A DNA stretch of 64,000 nucleotides from Flavobacteriaceae bacterium (GTDB lineage Bacteria; Bacteroidota; Bacteroidia; Flavobacteriales; Flavobacteriaceae): contig JANRDC010000018.1 of the NCBI GenBank assembly GCA_030726725.1, positions 1-64,000 on the forward strand, read 5' to 3'. Below the pieces are notes generated by a model. It saw only the letters and a program-made list of their open reading frames with translations. It ran no database searches and was not told where the DNA came from. Made by a program: the position numbers and the translations under genes. Every line of letters begins with the position of its first letter. Position 1 is the stretch's first letter. This document shows positions 30,463 through 40,550 of this stretch, piece after piece.

Positions 30463-31116
30463 CTAATTTCGTTCGCCAAAAATGGAACTGCCGATGCGTA
30501 CCATATTGCTGCCCATAGATATAGCCAAAGCGTAGTCTTGGCTCATACCCATAGAAAGCGTGTCCCAATGCGCATGGATTGCCTTTAGCTGGTCAAACAC
30601 TGACTTTAGGGAAGCAAATTCTTGTTTAATTTGATGTTCATCCGAGGTAAATGTCGCCATGCCCATTAATCCTTGAATGCGCACATGGGGATATTTCTCC
30701 AGCTGTTCTTGGGTAGCCCAGGAGACCAGCTCTTGGGGGTTCCATCCGAATTTAGTGGACTCCTCAGCGATATGAACCTGCAGTAAACAGGAGATGATTC
30801 GGTTGTTTTTTGCTCCTTGCTTCTCGATTTCATCCAGCAGTTCTGAACGGTCTACCCCGTGAATCAACGCCACATAGGGAGCGATATATTTTACTTTGTT
30901 GCTCTGAAGATGCCCAATCATGTGCCATTGTATGTCCTTGGGCATAGAGGACCATTTTGCGGTCATTTCTTGGGCCTTGTTTTCACCAAAAACGCGTTGT
31001 CCTGCCTCATAGGCTTCCATCAGGTCGGTTTCAGGTTTGGTTTTAGACACAGCTACCAGGGTAACCTGCTGGGGGAGTGATTGCTTGATGCGAAGTAAAC
31101 GGTCGGCTATTGACAT
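30463..31116 (-). CDS. yggS: YggS/PROSC-type pyridoxal phosphate homeostasis protein
   Basis: A 217-residue PLP-binding TIM-barrel protein that buffers PLP and affects amino acid balance; it has no known catalytic activity. The PLP lysine is in TLVAVSKTKP (about residues 21-30). Other family blocks are VFGENKAQEM, WHMIGHLQSNKVKYI, and LSMGMSQDYALAISMGSNMVRIGSSIFG at the C-terminus. The ATG at 31116 is 1 nt after the stop of the oxidoreductase gene; upstream in-frame starts lie within that gene. PdxH, a PLP-synthesis enzyme, lies far downstream. Confidence 0.93.
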   Translation of the reverse strand: MSIADRLLRIKQSLPQQVTLVAVSKTKPETDLMEAYEAGQRVFGENKAQEMTAKWSSMPKDIQWHMIGHLQSNKVKYIAPYVALIHGVDRSELLDEIEKQGAKNNRIISCLLQVHIAEESTKFGWNPQELVSWATQEQLEKYPHVRIQGLMGMATFTSDEHQIKQEFASLKSVFDQLKAIHAHWDTLSMGMSQDYALAISMGSNMVRIGSSIFGERN

Positions 31117-31117
31117 A

Positions 31118-32086
31118 TTAATTTTCGTAGGCTTTGATAATTTGAAGGGCAACATCTAACGCATTGGCCCCATCGACCAGGTCGACGATCGGTCTTTTAC
31201 CTTGAGTAATCGCCTGGGCAAATGTTTCCAATTCATCGAGAATGGCATTGTTGGCCTCAGGGGTGGGGTGTTCAAAATAGATCTGTTTAGAAACTCCTTC
31301 CGCATTGACCAAAATCATATCAAATGGTCCAGGCTGTTTCGGCGCATCTTTCATTTTAACAATCTCGGTTTTCTTTTCCAAAAAGTCGACAGATACGTAG
31401 GCGTCTTTCTGAAAAAAACGGGATTTTCGCATGTTTTTCATCGAGATTCTGCTGGCTGTTAGGTTGGCCACACAGCCGTTTTCAAAAACCAATCGAGCAT
31501 TGGCAATATCAGGGGATTGGCTGAGCACACGCACGCCGCTAGCCCGAACTTCAACCAATGGAGATTGAACTACAGATAAAATGATGTCGATATCGTGTAT
31601 CATCAAATCCAAGACAACAGGCACATCAGTGCCCCTGGGATTGAACTCGGCAAGTCGGTGTGTTTCGATAAACATGGGTTGATCCAATGCGCCCAAGGCA
31701 GCTTTAAAAGCGGGGTTAAAGCGCTCCACATGGCCTACTTGACCCAAAACACCATGCGCTTTGGCCAATGCGATCAGTTCCTGTGCCTGTTCTAAAGTGT
31801 GGGTAATCGGTTTTTCAATAAACACGTGTTTGCCCATGCTGATGGCTTGTTGGGCTACATCAAAGTGGGCTAGGGTAGGTGTGACAATGTCCACCACGTC
31901 CACAGCGGCCAACAATTGGCCTAAATCCTCAAAATGGGTATATCCCTTTTCGCGACTGAGTGCAGCCGCATTTTCTTGGTGGGGATCATAAAAACCAACC
32001 AAATCGTAAAGCGGAGAGGAATCTGCCAATTTGAGGTGAATTTTTCCCAGATGACCAGCACCCAAAACGCCAATGCGCAACTTCAT
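31118..32086 (-). CDS. Gfo/Idh/MocA-family oxidoreductase
   Basis: A 322-residue NAD(P)-dependent dehydrogenase, probably acting on a sugar or inositol derivative. The Rossmann motif GVLGAGHLGKIHLK lies at residues 5-18, the EKPITHT motif at about 93-99, and the second domain includes the LDLMIHDIDIILS stretch where the catalytic histidine is expected. The substrate cannot be told. The ATG at 32086 begins the conserved N-terminus; an upstream start at 32113 adds an unconserved tail. It probably leads the operon oxidoreductase-yggS-exonuclease-miaA. Confidence 0.87.
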   Translation of the reverse strand: MKLRIGVLGAGHLGKIHLKLADSSPLYDLVGFYDPHQENAAALSREKGYTHFEDLGQLLAAVDVVDIVTPTLAHFDVAQQAISMGKHVFIEKPITHTLEQAQELIALAKAHGVLGQVGHVERFNPAFKAALGALDQPMFIETHRLAEFNPRGTDVPVVLDLMIHDIDIILSVVQSPLVEVRASGVRVLSQSPDIANARLVFENGCVANLTASRISMKNMRKSRFFQKDAYVSVDFLEKKTEIVKMKDAPKQPGPFDMILVNAEGVSKQIYFEHPTPEANNAILDELETFAQAITQGKRPIVDLVDGANALDVALQIIKAYEN

Positions 32087-32150
32087 AAAACTATTTTTTT
32101 CAAAAATACACATTCCACCTGACCTGAAGCGTCCGTCCTTTTTTTTGTGC

Positions 32151-32158
32151 TAATTTTG
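32151..32158 (+). promoter_or_regulatory. -7 box of smpB
   Basis: TAATTTTG lies 7 nt before the smpB ATG at 32166, in the 79-nt gap shared with the divergent oxidoreductase gene. No TTG is seen at the ideal distance. Confidence 0.5.
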
Positions 32159-32165
32159 TGGACTG

Positions 32166-32630
32166 ATGAAAAACCGCATAGACATACAAAATAAAAAAGC
32201 CCGTTTCAATTACGAGTTACTCGATGGCTTTACCGCGGGTATTGTGTTGTCTGGCACGGAAATCAAGTCTTTAAGGCTTGGAAAAGCCTCCATTACTGAG
32301 TCGTTTTGTGAATTCAACGACACCGATGAGCTGTTTGTGGTGAATATGACTATTGAGGAGTACGCTCATGGTTCGCATTACAACCACCTCCCCAAGGCCA
32401 GCAGAAAGTTATTGCTCAACAAGAGAGAATTAAAAAAAATCCGACAGGCGGTTAAAATTTCCGGGAATACAGTAGTGCCGACACGACTGTTTATCAACGA
32501 GCGGGGATTGGCCAAGCTCAATATCAGTCTGGCCAAGGGGAAAAAACTCTTCGACAAGCGAGAGACCATCAAAGATAGAGACAACAAAAAACAATTGGAC
32601 CGCGTGAAAAAAGCGTTGATTCGTCACTGA
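32166..32630 (+). CDS. smpB: SsrA-binding protein SmpB
   Basis: Binds tmRNA and delivers it to stalled ribosomes for trans-translation. The 154 residues contain the family motifs IQNKKARFNYELLDGFTAGI, LSGTEIKSLRLGKASI and LFINERGLAKLNISLAKGKK, and a basic C-terminal tail with KDRDNKKQLDRVKKAL. The stop codon overlaps the pcm start codon by one base (TGATG). No tmRNA gene is visible in the window. Confidence 0.96.
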   Translation: MKNRIDIQNKKARFNYELLDGFTAGIVLSGTEIKSLRLGKASITESFCEFNDTDELFVVNMTIEEYAHGSHYNHLPKASRKLLLNKRELKKIRQAVKISGNTVVPTRLFINERGLAKLNISLAKGKKLFDKRETIKDRDNKKQLDRVKKALIRH

Positions 32631-33271
32631 TGATAGACACCCACAAACATCGCGGAAAAAGAAGATTACTCGCTCAGTCCCTGAGAGAGAAGGGGATTGT
32701 AGATCCACATGTGCTCTTTGCCATCGAGCAAGTGCCCAGGCATTTTTTTTTGGACAGTTCGTTTGAAGAACACGCTTACCAAGACAAGGCCTTTCCCATA
32801 GGTTGCGACCAGACCATATCACACCCGTATACGGTAGCTTTACAGACCCAATTGATGGGGTTGTCTCCAGGAGATAAGGTACTGGAAATCGGGACGGGAA
32901 GCGGGTACCAAACCGCTGTGTTGGTTCACATGAAGCTCCAGGTTTACTCCATTGAACGGCAGTCAATGCTCTTTAAAAAAGCACAACTGATGCTGCCTAA
33001 AATGCAATTAGCTCCCAAAAAGTTGATTTTTGGCGATGGATTTATCGGATATGCTCAAGCTGCTCCCTATCAGGGTATTATCGTTACTGCTGGGGCTCCT
33101 GAAGTGCCTAAGGCGTTGATGGCTCAGTTGGCTATTGGCGGGAAGTTAGTGATCCCAGTGGGTATGGGCACCCAGGAAATGATGGTGCTCACCCGAGTGG
33201 ATGAAAAGAGTTTTGAGCGGGAAACCCATGGGCAGTTTGCTTTTGTCCCTATGTTGGCCGATAAAAAATAG
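32630..33271 (+). CDS. pcm: Protein-L-isoaspartate O-methyltransferase
   Basis: Repairs isoaspartyl residues in ageing proteins by SAM-dependent methylation. The 213 residues show the PCMT motifs: GCDQTISHPYTVALQTQLMG, EIGTGSGYQTAVLV (SAM loop, about residues 85-98) and ITVTAGAPEVP-like IIVTAGAPEVPKAL. Translation is coupled to smpB through the one-base overlap. A bidirectional terminator follows. Confidence 0.94.
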   Translation: MIDTHKHRGKRRLLAQSLREKGIVDPHVLFAIEQVPRHFFLDSSFEEHAYQDKAFPIGCDQTISHPYTVALQTQLMGLSPGDKVLEIGTGSGYQTAVLVHMKLQVYSIERQSMLFKKAQLMLPKMQLAPKKLIFGDGFIGYAQAAPYQGIIVTAGAPEVPKALMAQLAIGGKLVIPVGMGTQEMMVLTRVDEKSFERETHGQFAFVPMLADKK

Positions 33272-33305
33272 GCGGCTCAAGCGCATCACTCAAGCCGCCT
33301 TTCTG
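33261..33305. terminator. Bidirectional terminator between pcm and clpB
   Basis: An 8-bp stem AGGCGGCT (33270-33277) with AGCCGCCT (33293-33300) is followed by TT on the plus strand and by a stretch of six T after TA on the minus strand. It serves the convergent pcm and clpB genes. Confidence 0.75.
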
Positions 33306-33311
33306 TTCATT

Positions 33312-35909
33312 TTAAAGGTTACTTTCCTGGTTTCTAAATACCAATTCCTGTTCAAAAGCGTCGATTAATACAATGCTGTCTCGTTTGATGGATCCTTTCA
33401 GCAATTCCTTGGACAGGTTGTTCAGTATTTTCTTTTGAATTATTCGCTTGATCGGTCTGGCGCCGTACTGGGGATCAAACCCGAGTTCAGCGAGTAAATC
33501 AATGGCTTCTGGCGTTGCGTCAATGGTAATTTCTTGCTCGGATAACATTTTTTGAAGTTGTTTTACTTGGAGTGCCACGATCTCCCGAACATGTTGGTTG
33601 TTGAGTGGGTGAAAGAGAACGATGTCATCGATTCTGTTCAAAAACTCAGGGCGAACACTTTGTTTTAACAGCGCCAATACTTTTTCTTGGGCTACTTGAG
33701 CCGCTTGATCAACATCCTGGTGCTGGGCAAATGCCTCGCTGATCAAATGACTGCCGATGTTGCTGGTCATCACGATGATACAATTTTTAAAGTCTGCAAC
33801 TCGACCCTTGTTGTCGGTGAGTCTTCCCTCGTCCAATACCTGTAGCAGTATGTTAAAGGTGTCGGGGTGAGCTTTCTCGATTTCATCGAGCAAGATGACA
33901 GAATACGGTTTTCTGCGCACCGCCTCGGTGAGTTGCCCACCTTCTTCATATCCGACATATCCTGGAGGTGCACCTACCAATCGACTGACCGCGTGCTTTT
34001 CTTGATATTCACTCATGTCGATTCGGGTCATGGCCGATTCATCGTCAAAGAGGTAGTCGGCTAGCGTCTTGGCGAGTTCGGTTTTACCAACGCCCGTAGT
34101 GCCGAGAAATAAGAAGGAACCTATGGGTTTTTTTTGGTCCTGCAAACCAGCACGTGATCTTCGGATGGCATCTGCTACAGCCTGTATGGCTTCATCTTGT
34201 CCGATCACCCGTTTGTGCAAAACATCTTCTAATCCCAGTAGCTTTTCCAAGTCGGATTGCATCATTTTGGTAATTGGAATCCCTGTCCATTTGGCCACCA
34301 CTTCTGCGATGTCCTCATAAGTGACTATTTCTTTGATCAAGGTACCTTCGTTTTGTTGGCTGTCCAATGCTTTTTGAAGTACTTCGAGCTGCTCTTGCGC
34401 TTCTTTGATCTTCCCGTACCTAATTTCAGCCACCAACGCGTAGTCTCCATTTCGCTCTGCGCGTTCTGCCGCTAGTTTGAGTTGTTCGATGGATTCTTTG
34501 GTTTTTTGCAATTGGTCCACAGCTGTTTTTTCTGCATCCCAACGCGCCCAGAGCGCCTGTCTGGTTTCTTTCAGGTTGGCCAATTCACTGTGCAAGGTTT
34601 TGAGTTTTACCTGATCGTCTTCTCGGGTAATCGCGGCCAATTCGATTTCTAACTGCATTACTTTGCGGTCGAGTTGGTCGAGTTCTTCGGGCTTTGAATT
34701 CATTTCCATCCGCAATTTAGAAGCAGCCTCATCCATCAAATCGATGGCTTTGTCCGGTAAAAAACGATCGCTGATATACCTTTGGGACAATAGTACAGCG
34801 GCGATTACAGCCTCGTCTTTGATCTGTACTTTGTGGTGGGCTTCGTATTTTTCTTTGATACCCCGCAAAATTGAAATGGCGCTTTCAGTGTCCGGTTCAT
34901 CTACCATGACTTTTTGGAACCTGCGCTCTAACGCCTTGTCTTTTTCAAAGTATTTCTGGTATTCATCTAGGGTAGTCGCTCCAATAGCGCGCAACTCTCC
35001 ACGTGCCAGGGCAGGTTTGAGGATGTTGGCCGCATCCATGGCTCCTTCACCGCCTCCAGCGCCTACTAGGGTGTGGATTTCATCGATAAATAACACGATG
35101 TCCCCCTCAGCCCCAATGACTTCTTTGACCACGGACTTTAATCGCTCTTCAAACTCTCCTTTGTATTTTGCTCCAGCGATCAGCGCCCCCATATCCAGAG
35201 AATAGATGACCTTGTCTTTTAGGTTTTCCGGCACATCACCAGTGACAATCCTGTGGGCCAATCCCTCAGCGATGGCGGTTTTTCCCACCCCTGGGGAACC
35301 TATAAGCATAGGGTTGTTTTTGGTGCGTCTGGACAATATTTGAAGCACCCTGCGGATTTCCTCATCTCTTCCGATGACCGGATCCAACATGCCTTTATCT
35401 GCAGCTTGGTTTAGATTTCTAGCATATTTCTCCAGAGATTGATAATTGGCCTCAGCGTCCTTGGACTGAACAGAGGCTCCTTGACGTAACTCTGCGATGG
35501 CTTTTTTTAAGTCTTTTTCATTGATTCCTTGTTCTTTGAGCAGTGTAGCTGCTCTGTGGCTAGCGTCTAAAAGGGCGAGTAGGAGATGTTCTACTGTGGT
35601 AAATTCATCCCCGAGTTTTTTGGCCCAGCTGGTAGCTTTTTGCAGGGTTTCTACGGCAGATCTTCCCCATTGAAGATTTCCACCTGCTACTTTTGATTGG
35701 GTCTCCAACAATTGTTTCACTTGGGCTTTGAGCTGATCTATATTTGCCCCAACTTTTTTGAGCAAATAGACAATGGCGTGTTCCTCACTTTCAATCAGTG
35801 CGGACAAAACATGTACAGGTTCCACTGATGCGTGCTCGGATTGTTGCGCGATGATCTGTGCAGATTCAATGATCTCTTGGGCTTTGATGGTGTATTGATT
35901 CAGTTGCAT
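33312..35909 (-). CDS. clpB: ATP-dependent disaggregase ClpB
   Basis: A hexameric Hsp100 chaperone that dissolves protein aggregates with DnaK. The 865 residues contain two N-terminal Clp repeats (about 1-145), the first AAA+ domain with GSPGVGKT (about 205), a coiled-coil middle domain (about 400-530), and the second AAA+ domain with GTTGVGKT (about 605). The ClpB-specific middle domain excludes ClpA and ClpC, and no ClpP-binding loop is evident. No heat-shock CIRCE element is seen upstream; the divergent gap contains a plus-strand promoter. Confidence 0.97.
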   Translation of the reverse strand: MQLNQYTIKAQEIIESAQIIAQQSEHASVEPVHVLSALIESEEHAIVYLLKKVGANIDQLKAQVKQLLETQSKVAGGNLQWGRSAVETLQKATSWAKKLGDEFTTVEHLLLALLDASHRAATLLKEQGINEKDLKKAIAELRQGASVQSKDAEANYQSLEKYARNLNQAADKGMLDPVIGRDEEIRRVLQILSRRTKNNPMLIGSPGVGKTAIAEGLAHRIVTGDVPENLKDKVIYSLDMGALIAGAKYKGEFEERLKSVVKEVIGAEGDIVLFIDEIHTLVGAGGGEGAMDAANILKPALARGELRAIGATTLDEYQKYFEKDKALERRFQKVMVDEPDTESAISILRGIKEKYEAHHKVQIKDEAVIAAVLLSQRYISDRFLPDKAIDLMDEAASKLRMEMNSKPEELDQLDRKVMQLEIELAAITREDDQVKLKTLHSELANLKETRQALWARWDAEKTAVDQLQKTKESIEQLKLAAERAERNGDYALVAEIRYGKIKEAQEQLEVLQKALDSQQNEGTLIKEIVTYEDIAEVVAKWTGIPITKMMQSDLEKLLGLEDVLHKRVIGQDEAIQAVADAIRRSRAGLQDQKKPIGSFLFLGTTGVGKTELAKTLADYLFDDESAMTRIDMSEYQEKHAVSRLVGAPPGYVGYEEGGQLTEAVRRKPYSVILLDEIEKAHPDTFNILLQVLDEGRLTDNKGRVADFKNCIIVMTSNIGSHLISEAFAQHQDVDQAAQVAQEKVLALLKQSVRPEFLNRIDDIVLFHPLNNQHVREIVALQVKQLQKMLSEQEITIDATPEAIDLLAELGFDPQYGARPIKRIIQKKILNNLSKELLKGSIKRDSIVLIDAFEQELVFRNQESNL

Positions 35910-35935
35910 AGCTCGTGGTTGTTTGTGTATATTTG
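35904..35935 (+). promoter_or_regulatory. Promoter of ytxJ inside the clpB upstream region
   Basis: -33 TTG (35904-35906), 21-nt spacer and -7 box TATATTTG (35928-35935). The TTG lies within the first codons of the divergent clpB gene. A palindrome TTTGCAAA overlaps the end of the -7 box. The transcript would have a leader of about 100 nt. Confidence 0.6.
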
Positions 35936-36039
35936 CAAACCTTGCAACATTAGGGCCAGGCTTTTTTTTCGGACATTTTGTCTGCTTAAGCTATTGGTTA
36001 TAAGACATTTAGACATAGTTTCCCGCTAAATCATTTAAT

Positions 36040-36438
36040 ATGAGTTTGTTGAAAAAATGGTTTGATACCGACAAAAAGTCATCTGAGCCCAAATCTATCC
36101 AGAATCAACCCGCCGACACTTTTTGGATTCCACTGACTTCCCTGGACCAGCTAGCCGATTGGAACGATCAGCAAGCTGATCCCATCTATGTCTTTAAACA
36201 CTCCACCAGCTGTGGCATTTCCAAGATGGTGCTCAAGGACCTCACCCAGCGTTTGTCTGCTCAAAGAGGCCCAGGCCAATATTTTCTGTTGCACTTGATC
36301 GAGTACAGAGCCATCTCTAACGAATTAGCTGCTCGTTTCGGGGTGGTGCACCAGTCGCCTCAAATGTTGAAGATCGAGCAGGGCAGCTGCACTTTAAACG
36401 ATTCACACTACAGTATCTTGGACCATACCTGGTCCTGA
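36040..36438 (+). CDS. ytxJ: YtxJ-like bacillithiol-system redox protein
   Basis: A 132-residue thioredoxin-like protein. A single cysteine lies in the KHSTSCGISKMVL motif (about residues 51-63), matching the monothiol T-x-C-x-I-S motif of YtxJ proteins, which are thought to act as bacilliredoxins removing bacillithiol from protein thiols. The C-terminal HQSPQMLKIEQG stretch carries the cis-proline of the thioredoxin fold. Its presence suggests that the organism makes bacillithiol, but no bsh gene is in the window. Confidence 0.85.
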   Translation: MSLLKKWFDTDKKSSEPKSIQNQPADTFWIPLTSLDQLADWNDQQADPIYVFKHSTSCGISKMVLKDLTQRLSAQRGPGQYFLLHLIEYRAISNELAARFGVVHQSPQMLKIEQGSCTLNDSHYSILDHTWS

Positions 36439-36537
36439 TGGTGTTGATTGTTGTTTAATAACTCTGATCATATTTGGGGCCCACTTCAGATGTTTTATCG
36501 CACTAAGTGCTTAATTTTACACCCATAATTTAATCCC

Positions 36538-37812
36538 ATGGAAAGAGACCACATCATTTTTGACCTGATTCAAGACGAAGAACACAGACAACGCGAAGGC
36601 ATTGAGCTGATTGCCTCAGAAAATTTCACCAGTCCAGAGGTGATGGAAGCTGCTGGTTCAGTATTGACCAACAAGTATGCTGAAGGTTATCCGGGTAAAC
36701 GCTATTACGGGGGTTGTCAGATTGTTGATCAAGTAGAGCAAATCGCTATTGATCGCGCTAAGGCCCTTTTTGGAGCAGCTTATGCCAATGTGCAGCCTCA
36801 CTCAGGTTCTCAAGCAAATGCCTCAGTGTATCACGCATGTCTCACCCCTGGGGATACCATCTTAGGGTTTGATCTATCACACGGAGGTCACTTGACCCAC
36901 GGTTCCCCAGTTAACTTCTCTGGGAGACTCTATCGACCCGTATTTTATGGTGTAGAGCAAGAAACAGGCCGTTTAAACTACGACAAAATTGAAGAGATTG
37001 CATTGGCTGAAAAACCAAAGATGATCATTGCAGGAGCCTCTGCTTATTCAAGAGATATGGATTTTGCTCGCTTTAGAGCGATTGCTGACCGCGTAGGAGC
37101 GTTGTTGTTGGCTGATATTTCTCACCCAGCCGGGTTGATTGCCAAAGGACTGCTCAACGATCCGATTCCCCACTGTCACATAGTGACCACTACGACTCAT
37201 AAAACCCTAAGGGGGCCAAGAGGTGGATTGATTTTAATGGGTCAGGATTTTGAAAACCCTATGGGATTAAAAGGGCCAAAAGGCGAGGTGCGCATGATGT
37301 CCACTTTGTTGGACTTAGCTGTTTTTCCAGGGAACCAAGGGGGGCCTTTGGAGCACATTATCGCCGCTAAGGCTGTTGCTTTTGGGCAGTGCTTAACCGA
37401 TGAATTTTTACACTACGCCATTCAGGTGCAAAAAAATGCGCAGGCTTTGGCTCAGGCGTTTGTCAAAAGAGATTATCACCTGATTTCAGGGGGCACAGAC
37501 AACCACATGATGCTGATCGATTTGCGCAATAAGAACATCACTGGAAAAGAGGCTGAAAATGTTTTGGTGGCTGCTGATATTACCGCCAACAAAAACATGG
37601 TTCCTTTTGACGACAAGTCTCCGTTTGTCACCTCAGGAATACGTTTTGGAACACCAGCGGTGACTACACGCGGGTTGAAAGAGGCCGATATGGAAACCAT
37701 CGCAGCCCTAGTTGACCGGGTATTAACCCACAAGGACGATGCTGCAATAATCGCTCAGGTTAAGGAAGAAGTAAATGAATTGATGGGGGAAAGGCCTCTG
37801 TTTGTCGGCTAA
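36538..37812 (+). CDS. glyA: Serine hydroxymethyltransferase
   Basis: A PLP enzyme that converts serine and tetrahydrofolate to glycine and methylene-tetrahydrofolate. The 424 residues include [20 protein letters not shown], the PLP lysine in [14 protein letters not shown] (about residue 222) and NQGGPLEH. The upstream gap carries a weak -7 match (TAATTTTA near 36512) and a short perfect palindrome (GCACT-A-AGTGC, 36500-36510). The stop codon merges with the A run that serves as the U tract of the SRP RNA on the other strand. Confidence 0.97.
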   Translation: MERDHIIFDLIQDEEHRQREGIELIASENFTSPEVMEAAGSVLTNKYAEGYPGKRYYGGCQIVDQVEQIAIDRAKALFGAAYANVQPHSGSQANASVYHACLTPGDTILGFDLSHGGHLTHGSPVNFSGRLYRPVFYGVEQETGRLNYDKIEEIALAEKPKMIIAGASAYSRDMDFARFRAIADRVGALLLADISHPAGLIAKGLLNDPIPHCHIVTTTTHKTLRGPRGGLILMGQDFENPMGLKGPKGEVRMMSTLLDLAVFPGNQGGPLEHIIAAKAVAFGQCLTDEFLHYAIQVQKNAQALAQAFVKRDYHLISGGTDNHMMLIDLRNKNITGKEAENVLVAADITANKNMVPFDDKSPFVTSGIRFGTPAVTTRGLKEADMETIAALVDRVLTHKDDAAIIAQVKEEVNELMGERPLFVG

Positions 37813-37915
37813 AAAAAAAGGGCAAGAGGTCCACATCGCACCGCTACAACCTCATACCCTTGCTGTGTTCCCACCCTGGGGGATTTTGAGGGAGCTGGTC
37901 GTGTAGGTCTTGCCC
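37813..37915 (-). ncRNA. ffs: Signal recognition particle RNA (4.5S, small bacterial type)
   Basis: Read on the minus strand, the roughly 96-nt core (37915 to 37820) folds as one long hairpin: GGGCAAGA pairs with TCTTGCCC at the ends. The apical part carries the domain IV hallmarks, a GGAA tetraloop closed by GTG/CAC with the asymmetric CAGG and AGCA strands that bind Ffh. The transcript ends in a U run read from the A9 tract at 37811-37819. A consensus promoter lies immediately upstream. No protein-coding gene overlaps it. Confidence 0.93.
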
Positions 37916-37919
37916 GGCG

Positions 37920-37949
37920 CAAAGATAACTCCTTTTCTATTTTGAGCAA
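37920..37949 (-). promoter_or_regulatory. Promoter of the SRP RNA
   Basis: On the minus strand, TTG (37947-37949), a 19-nt spacer and TATCTTTG (37920-37927) form a full match to the Bacteroidota consensus. The start of the RNA hairpin is about 5 nt downstream. Confidence 0.8.
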
Positions 37950-37995
37950 GGAGTAAAAGGCTTTAAATTTAAGCACTGTAACTGATTCATTCTGT

Positions 37996-39036
37996 ATGGT
38001 TAAGCCACATTATATCGCGTTTTTATCGATTTTTTTGCTCGTTTCTTGCGGTCAAAAAACAAGCGAAAAGTCGGTGGCTGCCTTGGTGTTAACGCCGAGT
38101 AAAGATCTTTACACCCAAGGGGATACCCTAAGGTTTTCATGGAAAAACCCCAATCCCATCACTTTTGATTCCCTAGCATTTTCCTTAGCTGGTCATCCTT
38201 TGACCAGTGATGGAGATCAACTGGTATTAGACGCAACTATTCTAGGTGCACAAACAATCGAATGGGTAGGCTTCCAAAAAAAACAAGAGCTATCTCAAGG
38301 TTCCTTAAAGGTAAAGATCTTGGCCAAAGAGCCACCAAAGCTCTATACTTACGAAATTATAAACGCTTATCCGCACGATAGGCAGGCTTACACCCAAGGG
38401 CTTGAGTTTGCTGATGGTGTGCTCTATGAAAGCACTGGTTTGTTGGGCTATTCATCTCTGAGAAAAGTGGATTACAAGACGGGCCAAGTCTTGCAGCAAC
38501 ACGATCTTCCCCAGGATGTTTTTGGAGAGGGAATCACCATTTTTAACGATAAAATTTATCAGTTGACCTGGCAAAATGGATTTGGGTACATCTATGATAT
38601 GTCGTTTGAAGAACTGGGAAGATTTGCCTACGGAAATAGCAAGGAGGGTTGGGGATTGGCCCATGACGAAACAAAACTTTTCAAAAGCGACGGCTCAGAT
38701 CGGATATGGATTCTTGAACCGACACAAGGGGCAGAAATTGCCCAATTTTCTACCGTGACACATCAAGGGTTTTTTAATAGAGCTAATGAGTTGGAGTATG
38801 TGGATGGAAAAATATACGCCAATGTATATCAAAAAGAATCCATGATGATCATCGATGCGTTTAGCGGAGCCATAGTGGGTATTGTAGATTTTTCTGGCTT
38901 GAAGCAAAAGGTGACACAACACCCTGAGTTAGATGTACTAAACGGTGTTGCTTATCACCCGGAAAACAAGACTTTTTTTGTGACTGGAAAAAAATGGGAC
39001 CGTTTATTTGAGGTGCGTATCGTTCCGAAACCATGA
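37996..39036 (+). CDS. Glutaminyl-peptide cyclotransferase (glutamine cyclotransferase family), lipoprotein
   Basis: Converts N-terminal glutamine of peptides and exported proteins to pyroglutamate. The 346 residues begin with a lipoprotein signal (LLVSC, Cys about 18), followed by an Ig-like segment (about 30-110) and a five-bladed propeller (about 120-346) with HDRQAYTQGLEFADGVLYES, the family signature, and NELEYVDGKIYANVYQ. It should act in the periplasm; many Bacteroidota exported proteins start with Gln after signal cleavage. The stop overlaps the next start codon by 4 nt (ATGA). Confidence 0.9.
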   Translation: MVKPHYIAFLSIFLLVSCGQKTSEKSVAALVLTPSKDLYTQGDTLRFSWKNPNPITFDSLAFSLAGHPLTSDGDQLVLDATILGAQTIEWVGFQKKQELSQGSLKVKILAKEPPKLYTYEIINAYPHDRQAYTQGLEFADGVLYESTGLLGYSSLRKVDYKTGQVLQQHDLPQDVFGEGITIFNDKIYQLTWQNGFGYIYDMSFEELGRFAYGNSKEGWGLAHDETKLFKSDGSDRIWILEPTQGAEIAQFSTVTHQGFFNRANELEYVDGKIYANVYQKESMMIIDAFSGAIVGIVDFSGLKQKVTQHPELDVLNGVAYHPENKTFFVTGKKWDRLFEVRIVPKP

Positions 39037-39848
39037 GCACATCAAAGCCATATATTGTTTTAGTGACCGGAGCCTCCTCAGGGATAGGCCAGTCTATCGC
39101 CATGTATTTAAGCCAACATGGATGTATCGTATACGGAACAGCCAGGAATCCCCAAGTGTATCAACAGCCCAAAGAGTATACCTTACTGGCTTTAGATGTC
39201 CAACAAGTTTCAGGAATTGATGCTGCGGTGGCTCATATTTTATCCGTTCACGGCCGTATTGACGTATTGATCAACAATGCAGGAGTGGGCATAACCGGTC
39301 CTGTGGAACAAACGCCATTGGCGGAAATCGATCAGGTTTTTGATGTGAATCTAAAGGGTCCTATTCGCATGCTTCAAGCGGTACTTCCAGCCATGAGAAG
39401 TCAAGGCAGCGGTTTGGTGATCAACATCACGTCCATCGCTGGTGCTATGGGATTGCCTTTTCGAGGATTGTATTCTGCGACTAAATCATCCCTTTCATTG
39501 GTTACCGAATCCCTGCGCATGGAGTGTGCCCCGTTTGGTGTCCGTTTGTGCACGGTAGCGCCGGGTGATTACGCCACCAACATAGCTTCTGGCAGGTACC
39601 ACACCCCTGTGGACCATAATGGACCATACCACCCCCAGTATGACAAAACACTGGCAGGGATGAATGCCCATGTCGATCAAGGGTCTGATCCCGTTGAGGT
39701 GGCTCGATTGGTGTGGAAAATCATACAGTCAAAAAATCCAAAAGTGCATTACCGGGTGGGGAAACCACTTCAAAAAGCGGCTATTTGGATCAAATTCTTG
39801 TTGCCGGACACTTTATTTGAACGATTATTGCTTAAATTCTATTCCTAA
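39033..39848 (+). CDS. Short-chain dehydrogenase/reductase
   Basis: A 271-residue classical SDR enzyme. The cofactor motif is [10 protein letters not shown] (about residues 14-23), NNAGVG lies at about 87-92, and the active site is Ser in [11 protein letters not shown] plus Tyr and Lys in YSATKSS (about 148-154). It belongs to the branch that acts on sterols, retinol or 3-oxoacyl compounds, but the substrate cannot be predicted. The start overlaps the glutamine cyclotransferase stop by 4 nt, so the two are co-transcribed. A fructose-6-phosphate aldolase follows after 11 nt. Confidence 0.88.
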   Translation: MSTSKPYIVLVTGASSGIGQSIAMYLSQHGCIVYGTARNPQVYQQPKEYTLLALDVQQVSGIDAAVAHILSVHGRIDVLINNAGVGITGPVEQTPLAEIDQVFDVNLKGPIRMLQAVLPAMRSQGSGLVINITSIAGAMGLPFRGLYSATKSSLSLVTESLRMECAPFGVRLCTVAPGDYATNIASGRYHTPVDHNGPYHPQYDKTLAGMNAHVDQGSDPVEVARLVWKIIQSKNPKVHYRVGKPLQKAAIWIKFLLPDTLFERLLLKFYS

Positions 39849-39859
39849 AACCTTTACCT

Positions 39860-40516
39860 ATGAAGTTTTTTATCGACACAGCCAATCTAGATCAAATCCG
39901 TGAAGCCCAATCACTTGGCGTACTTGATGGAGTGACCACCAATCCATCTTTGATGGCCAAAGAGGGTATTTCGGGTCAACAAGCCATTCTGGATCATTAC
40001 CAAGCGATTTGTCAATTGGTCGACGGGGATGTGTCTGCAGAGGTGATTGCCACAGAGTATGAGGCGATGATTGAGGAGGGAAAGATTTTAGCTGCGCTAC
40101 ATCCACAAATTGTGGTGAAAGTTCCGATGATCAAAGACGGAATTAAAGCGATCAAATATTTTAGCGACCACGGAATCAGAACTAATTGCACTTTGGTTTT
40201 CTCTGTGGGACAAGCTTTGTTAGCTGCAAAAGCTGGAGCCACCTATGTTTCTCCATTTATAGGTCGTTTGGATGACATTTCTACTGATGGACTGCATTTG
40301 ATCGCTGAAATCAGAGCTGTCTATGACAACTACGATTTTCCCACACAGATTTTAGCTGCCTCTGTGCGCCATACCATGCACGTGATTGACTGCGCTAAAA
40401 TCGGTGCTGATGTGATGACTGGACCTCTTTCCTCCATCACTGGATTGTTAAAGCATCCGTTGACCGATTCGGGATTGGCTCAATTTTTAGCCGATTACAA
40501 CCGAGTAAATGGGTAA
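39860..40516 (+). CDS. fsa: Fructose-6-phosphate aldolase / small transaldolase
   Basis: A 218-residue member of the short transaldolase family. The Schiff-base lysine is Lys87 in QIVVKVPM, and other blocks are [20 protein letters not shown] and [11 protein letters not shown]. Members either transfer dihydroxyacetone units in the pentose phosphate pathway or cleave fructose 6-phosphate; the sequence alone does not separate these well. It is 11 nt downstream of the SDR gene and convergent with the TlpA-like gene, with no clear terminator in the 34-nt gap. Confidence 0.9.
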   Translation: MKFFIDTANLDQIREAQSLGVLDGVTTNPSLMAKEGISGQQAILDHYQAICQLVDGDVSAEVIATEYEAMIEEGKILAALHPQIVVKVPMIKDGIKAIKYFSDHGIRTNCTLVFSVGQALLAAKAGATYVSPFIGRLDDISTDGLHLIAEIRAVYDNYDFPTQILAASVRHTMHVIDCAKIGADVMTGPLSSITGLLKHPLTDSGLAQFLADYNRVNG

Positions 40517-40550
40517 TCAACAACAATCACCAGGTACGAGTCACCTAGTT

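Noticed and set aside
32430-32966. 178-codon open frame opposite smpB and pcm
   Set aside because: It spans two well-identified genes on the other strand and its translation matches no family I know.
34663-35205. 180-codon open frame opposite clpB
   Set aside because: It is antisense to the conserved first AAA+ domain of ClpB and the translation is serine-rich and low in complexity, a typical shadow.
40517-40550. Terminator between fsa and the convergent TlpA-like gene
   Set aside because: Only a 4-bp AGGT/ACCT arm pair exists and no T run follows on either strand.
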